The notes under the pieces are model-generated. The model did not search any database. It had not been told where the DNA came from and saw only the letters and a program-made list of their open reading frames with translations. 34,037 nucleotides of DNA from a virus. Made by a program: the position numbers and the translations under genes. The stretch covers positions 1-34,037 of IMG/VR virus record IMGVR_UViG_3300035099_000049; one strand, 5' to 3'. Below are positions 28,818-34,037 of this stretch, piece after piece (the first letter of the stretch is position 1; every line of letters starts with the position of its first letter).

Positions 28818-31013
28818 TCATTTTTCAAAACCTGGATCGGGCGACCAATTCGCTGGCAACTCATCTTCTTTCCATTGCTCGCCTTGAACAACAGGAATAA
28901 GCGTGCATCGGCAATTATATCCATTCGGCGGAGTTATTTTATCAACCACGGGATTACTCGCAGAAAAAACTCGCCCATCCAATATAGCGTGATTTGGTCT
29001 AACTCTATCATCCATAATTGCTGAATATTGATATGCTTCAACAAAGCCGTCTAATTCAGGGTCTTCATAATACATCCTTAAACCATAATTAAATGCTTCA
29101 TTAACATTTGTTCTAACTATTGTCTCTAACCTTGATGATGAATATCGCTCCTCATCATCTATCTCACCCTGCTTAATGTAATAATCAAATTTATCATTTG
29201 CTTGCTTTATAAAATCTTTTATTGTCCCACCTGATTTGATTACATTAAACAAAATCGGCTTTATTATCTTAAAAATATTATCCCTTTCAACCTGCGTCAT
29301 AAAATATGATTTCTGCTTGAAAAAATCCATAACTTCTTTTGGCGTCATTTTCCTAAAATCAATACTCTGAAACTTTAAAGATTTCTTTTTCTGACTTAAT
29401 ATCTGTTTTCCAACTCTATGAGATTGCTCATAAACCCTAACCAACATATCATAAAACTTTGTTTTCATATCACCTAAATATTTCAAATTCAAATCATCAA
29501 TCGCCTTCATATTCTTTTCATCAATAATCTTTTTCTTTTCTATTTGCTTATAAAGGTCTTGCAAGCTCTCTTCAATAACTTTCGCTAAATCTATTGTTAA
29601 TATCCCTGTTTGGTTTTCTATTATATCTCGCATATCAATAAAATTAACCTTCTCTTCATACTTTGTGAATGTTCGTCTTTTAACCCCTGTAAATATTTTA
29701 TTCTTTTCAGCAAAGCCAATTAAATTAACATCTGCTCCATCTTGTTCTATTGTATTTCCTTGATTTTGATTTTCGTTAATTTCCCTTTCTGGCAATTTTA
29801 GCCAAGCCCTGATTTTATTTTCGTCCTCTGGTATCGGCTTTAATACCCCGTTCTGAACTCCAGCATAATATTTGTCTATAATCTGAACAATATCATCTTG
29901 GACTAATGGCTTGAATGCGAATTTTGGATAATAATCAACATTAGCAAAATTGTAATCAATCAATCTTTTAATTAACTGATTATTTATAACTTTTTCAGCG
30001 ACATCTTTCCCTAATTGCTCAACATAGAATAAAAGAATATCAAAATGGACTTTACCAAGTGCATAACTTGAACTCCCGCTCCCAGCATTACCTGTTAATG
30101 TCTGCCCTAATATCGTCCTTCTTATTTGCTCATTTATTGCTTCTATCGCTTTATCAAAAGGACTTCCGCCGGTATTATCATTTTTCATTATTTCTAATTC
30201 AACATTATCAGGAATAATTATGTTTGTTTCCATTCTAAACTGATTTAAAACATTTTTAATTCGGTTCATCGCCTCATTATTCTGAAAATAATTGAACGGA
30301 ACTTTCGCTTTTGTTAATGGCATCCCGTATTTTTCGAGATAAACGCCCCAGGCTTTAATTAACGTCTGTTTAATCATCCACAATTCATATAAACTTCTTA
30401 AAACTGATTTGCCCCATACATTTTCAAATTCTTTATTAAATGAATAAATCAAAAACTTTTCCACAGGATATTTTTTGCCATAATCATAAGGACTAATGTT
30501 TATTATTCCATCTGGTCTAATATTTCCAAAATCATCTGCTTGAACATTGAATTTATCTGGATTTTTCTGCTTTATATTACCAATAATGATTTTCCCTTTG
30601 TATCTTCCTTTATCCTCAACTCGCCAAACTAATTCGTTTATGCTAACTCCATATTCTAATGCTCCCATTATTTCCCTTAAATCGTCATCAAAAGAACATT
30701 CAAGATTTGAAAGGTTATAATCAACAAAATCTCTTAATTCAATATCTTTTGGGTTATCACTTGCTGGCTGTATCTCCCATCCTGTGGATAATCTAATTGT
30801 TTTTAATGTATTTATGCAAGAATAAATCTCCGCATCCGTCATCATTTTGCGATATAGTTTTAATTGCTTTGCCTGAATAAGTTCATCTTCAAACCAAGGG
30901 GTTAAACCATATCGTCTATATATCGCCTCATCATCTGTAGCAACTTCTATATCAACATACGGCTTTGTCGGTTTTTGCTTATTGAAAAATGCTATTATCT
31001 TATCAAAAATCAT
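28818..31013 (-). CDS. Portal protein fused to MuF head-morphogenesis domain (731 aa)
   Basis: Portal part (about 1-430, gp29/DUF935 type): LTPWFEDELIQAKQLKLYRK, MTDAEIYSCINTLKTIRLST, LWMIKQTLIKAWGVYLEKYG, MPLTKAKVP, and QTLTGNAGSGSSSYALGKVH. MuF part (about 590-725): RLETIVRTNVNEAFNYGLRM, AYQYSAIMDDRVRPNHAILDG, and TPPNGYNCRCTLIPV with the paired cysteines. In Mu these are two genes. The fusion puts head-filling and morphogenesis functions on one chain. Charged helix region between (430-590). GGAG site before the ATG; overlaps the ATP-grasp stop by ATGA. Confidence 0.92.
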   Translation of the reverse strand: MIFDKIIAFFNKQKPTKPYVDIEVATDDEAIYRRYGLTPWFEDELIQAKQLKLYRKMMTDAEIYSCINTLKTIRLSTGWEIQPASDNPKDIELRDFVDYNLSNLECSFDDDLREIMGALEYGVSINELVWRVEDKGRYKGKIIIGNIKQKNPDKFNVQADDFGNIRPDGIINISPYDYGKKYPVEKFLIYSFNKEFENVWGKSVLRSLYELWMIKQTLIKAWGVYLEKYGMPLTKAKVPFNYFQNNEAMNRIKNVLNQFRMETNIIIPDNVELEIMKNDNTGGSPFDKAIEAINEQIRRTILGQTLTGNAGSGSSSYALGKVHFDILLFYVEQLGKDVAEKVINNQLIKRLIDYNFANVDYYPKFAFKPLVQDDIVQIIDKYYAGVQNGVLKPIPEDENKIRAWLKLPEREINENQNQGNTIEQDGADVNLIGFAEKNKIFTGVKRRTFTKYEEKVNFIDMRDIIENQTGILTIDLAKVIEESLQDLYKQIEKKKIIDEKNMKAIDDLNLKYLGDMKTKFYDMLVRVYEQSHRVGKQILSQKKKSLKFQSIDFRKMTPKEVMDFFKQKSYFMTQVERDNIFKIIKPILFNVIKSGGTIKDFIKQANDKFDYYIKQGEIDDEERYSSSRLETIVRTNVNEAFNYGLRMYYEDPELDGFVEAYQYSAIMDDRVRPNHAILDGRVFSASNPVVDKITPPNGYNCRCTLIPVVQGEQWKEDELPANWSPDPGFEK

Positions 31014-32293
31014 AGTGAACTCCTGAAAGGCAAGTTATATTCTTTTTCCCCTTGCTCAATATCTTCCTTTATTGACATTAAACCTGTCATATTCTTTTGA
31101 AGTTCAAATCCACTAACATAATCTAACCGCTCATTGACTTGGCTTATAACCTCATCAATGCTATCACCAAATCCAACAATAGAACAAACACTTAAAAAAC
31201 CGGGAATTGCGAAAAATCTATCATCTTTTTTCATAACTCTTCTAAATTTGACATATGGAAGTATATCTTTATCTTTGATTATTATCTCCATCCAATTATC
31301 ATTAGCCCAATCGCTATCAAGTGCCACACCACCACCATATTTATATTTTGGTTCTAAATCTATTAGCTTGCCATTAACACCCGCCTCATAGATAAACTCT
31401 TGTAAATTATCATAAATTTCCAACTGAACTGCTGTCGGAACAGGCATAGGACTGCGCACAGTTGGGTCTATTAAATATCCCTCACCTTCTTTCGTTACTA
31501 TAACCTCTGTTGAGAAAAAAGACCTTATTTTGTTTTCTTTGAAGAAATTTGAAAGTTTATCATTAACATTTCTTACTGCCTCTGGGATATCTTCATATCT
31601 CTGAACACTCGCTATATATCCGCTTCCCTTTTTCTCATAAGCAAATAAACCATAATTCGGATATTGCCCATCAACAACAAAACCGTCATAACCCGGTTCA
31701 AGCCCATCAATCTTTTTTTCAACAAGGAAATCAATTCTATCTTTTGCCTGCCCTAATTTTTCTGACATATAATCAAGAAAAACTTCCGATGTCTCATAAT
31801 CTTTTGAATAAAATGTTTCAATAAGTCCTCTAAAAGAATTTAATTTAACATAAACATCTGGATTATTTTTTAGATATTCTTTTAGATTATCAACCCCTGT
31901 TATTTTTATTGATTGTTGAACAGGAAGTCCGACTTGTGCTTGTAATTGCCTTCCAAACACTCTGTCATTTTCTAACCATTCACCAAACCCTGGAGCAAAG
32001 ACATTATATCCTTTTGATTTCAAATATTCAAATATGTCTTGTGAATATGTGTCAAATGTAGCGATGATATCCACATCATCAACATAATCCCAAAAAGAAT
32101 TAACTTGGAAAACTCCTTCATCTTCAAAACCCATTCCGATTAAAGATTTATTTAATGTCGGGAATGCGTCCTGCCAGGGGACATAATATAAAACTTTCTT
32201 AAATTTCTCCACTAATTTCCTTGCAACTTCTAAACATAAGCCGTAATCATAAATAAGAATAGTTCTATCGTTTAGATATGACTTCGTTTTCAC
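31010..32293 (-). CDS. ATP-grasp ligase-like protein in the head module (427 aa)
   Basis: Residues 10-100 are a Rossmann-like pre-ATP-grasp domain (TILIYDYGLCLEVARKLVEK). Residues 105-300 are ATP-grasp: WLENDRVFGRQLQAQVGLPV, VYVKLNSFRG (K150), DFLVEKKIDGLEPGYDGFVV (E192), and STEVIVTKEGEGYLIDPTVR (E263, D276). The C-terminus (VGFGDSIDEVISQVNERLDY) matches the purine-enzyme type (PurD-like). The family makes a carboxylate-amine bond using ATP. No purine operon surrounds it; its neighbours are terminase and portal, so it may modify a virion protein or metabolite. Start is GTG 32293, part of ATGTGA, at a leaderless promoter. Confidence 0.85.
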   Translation of the reverse strand: MKTKSYLNDRTILIYDYGLCLEVARKLVEKFKKVLYYVPWQDAFPTLNKSLIGMGFEDEGVFQVNSFWDYVDDVDIIATFDTYSQDIFEYLKSKGYNVFAPGFGEWLENDRVFGRQLQAQVGLPVQQSIKITGVDNLKEYLKNNPDVYVKLNSFRGLIETFYSKDYETSEVFLDYMSEKLGQAKDRIDFLVEKKIDGLEPGYDGFVVDGQYPNYGLFAYEKKGSGYIASVQRYEDIPEAVRNVNDKLSNFFKENKIRSFFSTEVIVTKEGEGYLIDPTVRSPMPVPTAVQLEIYDNLQEFIYEAGVNGKLIDLEPKYKYGGGVALDSDWANDNWMEIIIKDKDILPYVKFRRVMKKDDRFFAIPGFLSVCSIVGFGDSIDEVISQVNERLDYVSGFELQKNMTGLMSIKEDIEQGEKEYNLPFRSSL

Positions 32294-32300
32294 ATAAAAA

Positions 32301-32331
32301 ATTTTAGCATAAAGAATATACCCCTTGTCAA
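32301..32331 (-). promoter_or_regulatory. Promoter for the ATP-grasp and portal operon, leaderless
   Basis: Minus strand TTGACA (32326-32331), 19-bp spacer ending TGC, TAAAAT (32301-32306), then 5 bases and ATGTGA. The ATG (32295) stops at once, and the GTG at 32293 overlaps it. The -35 overlaps the terminase stop codon. Confidence 0.7.
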
Positions 32332-32861
32332 TAGTTCTGATAAAATTCTAAAAATGCTTCAAGTCCCTTTTTGTCTGTTTTCCCTTCTTGATGATAATGA
32401 GTATATAAAGCATATCGCTCTGCGTCCATTAAATGGTCGTTAAATTTCACTGGTTTGTCAAGAACATTGCCTTTCTTATCAATTTGCCATTTGTAAAATT
32501 TTCGCTCTTTATTAAGATTAACATTTTCATTACAAGAAAAGATTTCCAAGCGTTTAACAAAATCAATTCCATCCTTAACTGACTTATTCGCTGGTTTAAT
32601 GTTAAACCCGGCTCTATATATCTCCTCTATTCTATTTGTGTCTTCTGCATCCGCATAAATAGGAAATTGCCTATAACTTATAGGTATTTTCTGCTTCATT
32701 AATTCAATTAAATCTGCATTAGTTAAATGCGTCTGATATATTATTTCTCTTTCATAGAATACTTTATCTTTAATTCTTATCTCTGTTAATGCGGAAGGGC
32801 TATTATATCCAAAATCCAAATATGACCTCATCGCATTGATTATAATCGGGATAACTTTCAA
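32328..32861 (-). CDS. Terminase large subunit, C-terminal nuclease part (frame +1 of the N-terminal part)
   Basis: The sequence SYLDFGYNSPSALTEIRI matches the start of the terminase RNase-H-like nuclease (LDFGYNSPSALTE). It then carries YQTHLTNADLIELM, FPIYADAEDTNRIEEIYRAG with the second acid, SVKDGIDFVKRLEIF, and FNDHLMDAERYALY with the last aspartate. These are the normal terminase nuclease acids. It overlaps the ATPase frame by 59 nt. The first ATG in frame near the junction is 32831. The frame needs a +1 shift from the ATPase part, or a lost 5-base repeat. See the ATPase entry. Confidence 0.85.
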   Translation of the reverse strand: MKVIPIIINAMRSYLDFGYNSPSALTEIRIKDKVFYEREIIYQTHLTNADLIELMKQKIPISYRQFPIYADAEDTNRIEEIYRAGFNIKPANKSVKDGIDFVKRLEIFSCNENVNLNKERKFYKWQIDKKGNVLDKPVKFNDHLMDAERYALYTHYHQEGKTDKKGLEAFLEFYQNY

Positions 32862-33543
32862 ATGGTATTATTTCATATATCTGATAAATTAGATTAGTTA
32901 TTTCTGCAAACTCTCCAAGTCCGTATATCTTCCAATATACAGGGTCTAAATCTTGCAATTGCTCTATCATATTGATGTATTCTTGCGAAAGAAAAGGATT
33001 GTCCTTGTAAGTGCTCTTGATAACTTCAATTTCATTGTTACCGAGAAGTTTTTCATTTGCCCAGCAAATAATCGGGTTCATCGCCATAATCAACTTATTC
33101 GGCTGTTTATCTTGTGATGGAGCGGATAACCTTAATCTTAATGTGATATAATCCTCGTAATCAAACTCATTTAGTTCTTCCATAAAGATGTAGTTAAATT
33201 CTGTTGATTTGATTTTATGAGGGTCATCTATTGAAGTGAAATAAATGAAACTTTGTGAGGGTAAAAATTTAATTATCCTGTCTTGCTTATTTATGTCGCA
33301 TAAAGAAAAAATATTGTATTGTTCCAGCATTTCAATAAATGGCTGGTAAGTGCTAATCTTTAATGCTGGAAGTGTTTTTCGGCATATCAAAATCTTTTTA
33401 TTTTTTTCATTAGTCAATTTTGAAATTAGATATTGTAAGATAGAATATGACTTTGAAGACCTTGCACCGCCGATATTAAATATTTGATTTTTCTTTGATA
33501 ATGCTATTTGCTTGAAAACTCTCGTTACGGCAATGTCTTTCAT
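32803..33543 (-). CDS. Terminase large subunit, N-terminal ATPase part
   Basis: The motor ATPase that packs DNA into the head. Walker A is FNIGGARSSKSYS (G-x-x-x-S-K-S), Walker B FNYIFMEELNEF, and the coupling motif KLIMAMNPI. It stops at FGFWI*, 2 residues after the point where DNA-packaging terminases read I-F-G-L-D-F-G-Y. The C-terminal nuclease follows in the +1 frame. The DNA here has GGATT once; two copies (GGATTGGATT) would restore the frame and the missing LDFGY link. So either an assembly or true 5-base contraction, or a programmed shift. Overlaps the small subunit by ATGA. Confidence 0.88.
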   Translation of the reverse strand: MKDIAVTRVFKQIALSKKNQIFNIGGARSSKSYSILQYLISKLTNEKNKKILICRKTLPALKISTYQPFIEMLEQYNIFSLCDINKQDRIIKFLPSQSFIYFTSIDDPHKIKSTEFNYIFMEELNEFDYEDYITLRLRLSAPSQDKQPNKLIMAMNPIICWANEKLLGNNEIEVIKSTYKDNPFLSQEYINMIEQLQDLDPVYWKIYGLGEFAEITNLIYQIYEIIPFESYPDYNQCDEVIFGFWI

Positions 33544-33899
33544 TTATTTTCATTTTTTTCTTTAAGAACAAATCTGATTGGTTCAAACTTAACCTCACCT
33601 AAATGCTCCATCTTGTTTATATTCTGCCAAGTATCGCCATAGCGATTTACCAAAAAGAAAATGCAAGCGGTTATATTTCCGTTAAGCGCCGCATTGTAAA
33701 GTGCTTTGGTTATTGATGTCTTTGCTAATAATTGCCCTTCTTTTATTGCATTAGCAAGTTTATCATCTTTGGATTTCCTCTTTGATAATGTGACCTTATT
33801 TATCCCAAGAAGAATAGCTATCTCTTCCTCTTTGAGACCTAACATCGCATATTTTTTAACCATCTCATAATCTATTTGTGTTTTCTTTCCTTGTGCCAT
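33540..33899 (-). CDS. Terminase small subunit (119 aa)
   Basis: DNA-recognition part of the terminase. N-terminal HTH: YEMVKKYAMLGLKEEEIAIL, LGINKVTLSKRKSKDD. Then AIKEGQLLAKTSITKALYNA, and ITACIFFLVNRYGDTWQNI, the usual end block of small terminases (A-x-x-F-x-L-x-N-R). The ATG at 33899 begins one base after the methyltransferase stop, with AAAGG upstream, so it is likely coupled to that gene. Overlaps the large subunit by ATGA. Confidence 0.88.
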   Translation of the reverse strand: MAQGKKTQIDYEMVKKYAMLGLKEEEIAILLGINKVTLSKRKSKDDKLANAIKEGQLLAKTSITKALYNAALNGNITACIFFLVNRYGDTWQNINKMEHLGEVKFEPIRFVLKEKNENK

Positions 33900-33900
33900 A

Positions 33901-33971
33901 TTAGTTAACCTTTATTGCTTTCTTCCCTGTTAATTGCTCCCATCTTTTAATAATAACATCGCAATAAGTTT
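33901..33971 (-). CDS. C-terminal end of the ParB-methyltransferase (wraps from base 1)
   Basis: Reads ETYCDVIIKRWEQLTGKKAI and KVN, then TAA at 33903-33901. This is the usual end of beta-class DNA methyltransferases (Y-C-D-x-x-I-x-R-W-E-x-x-T-G-x-x-A), and it joins the frame open at base 1 (CYMIEYN). It is separated from the terminase small subunit by one base. Confidence 0.9.
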
Positions 33972-34037
33972 CATTATATTCAATCATATAACATTTTCTT
34001 TTCATTTGAGGCGTAGGCGAAAAATTATTTTTTATCC
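33972..34037. repeat. Right-end repeat: copy of 1-33 joined to a copy of 343-375
   Basis: Bases 33972-34004 match 1-33 and 34005-34037 match 343-375, each 33 bases. The join skips 34-342, which is 309 bases, exactly 103 codons. On the minus strand it keeps the methyltransferase frame (CCT CAA ATG AAA). It could be a deletion variant in the population or an assembly chimera. Confidence 0.85.

Noticed and set aside
1-34037. CRISPR array, tRNA, rRNA or insertion sequence
   Set aside because: No regular repeats with spacers, no cloverleaf or rRNA-like sequence and no transposase were noticed when reading both strands.

Overview
The window looks like one complete, circularly assembled genome of a small AT-rich tailed phage. 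Almost every gene is on the minus strand. The last bases repeat the first: 33972-34004 equals 1-33. The gene that leaves the left edge (a ParB-fused DNA methyltransferase) continues in frame at 33971 and stops at 33901, so the unique genome is about 33,971 bp. The last 33 bases (34005-34037) match 343-375 instead, a junction that would delete 103 codons of that gene in frame. No integrase, excisionase or CI-type repressor was recognised, which suggests a virulent phage. Neither a DNA polymerase nor a tRNA gene was recognised.

Layout in the direction of transcription (high to low coordinate). Packaging and head: terminase small subunit, terminase large subunit (split by a frameshift), an ATP-grasp ligase-like protein, a portal-MuF fusion, a small Hint-like protein, a protease with a nested scaffold, decoration protein, major capsid protein, connector, gpG-like and tail-terminator-like proteins (33899-23704). 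Tail: tube protein, a small secreted GIGN-motif protein, tape measure, a 1031-residue tail-tip protein and an 820-residue fibre-like protein with a signal peptide (23695-14517). Lysis: small basic protein, lipoprotein, 36-residue membrane peptide, holin-like protein, XhlA-like protein, CHAP-like endolysin, then an HNH nuclease (14459-11926). Early/recombination block: small proteins, YqaJ exonuclease, RecT-type annealase, and a run of small zinc, HTH and unknown proteins (11790-5907). Replication and modification: replisome organiser, DnaC-like loader, three DNA methyltransferases, a VRR-NUC nuclease and small proteins (5779-1, wrapping to 33901).

Regulation is unusually readable. Six sigma70-like minus-strand promoters have an extended -10 (TG plus one base before the -10 hexamer) and a start codon only 5-8 nt after the -10, with no Shine-Dalgarno sequence. 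They would make leaderless mRNAs. Internal genes of the operons instead have strong AGGAGG-type sites and frequent ATGA overlaps. Two other promoters make structured 5' leaders. The one before the replication operon has a 14-bp stem, an overlapping 7-bp terminator-like stem and a U-tract just before the ribosome binding site.

Host: consensus sigma70 promoters, strong Shine-Dalgarno sites, standard stop codons, Sec signal peptides and a lipobox protein point to a bacterium, probably with an outer membrane. The GIG-x-x-x-P fibre motifs resemble proteins common in metagenomic Gram-negative lineages, but the host cannot be named from this sequence.
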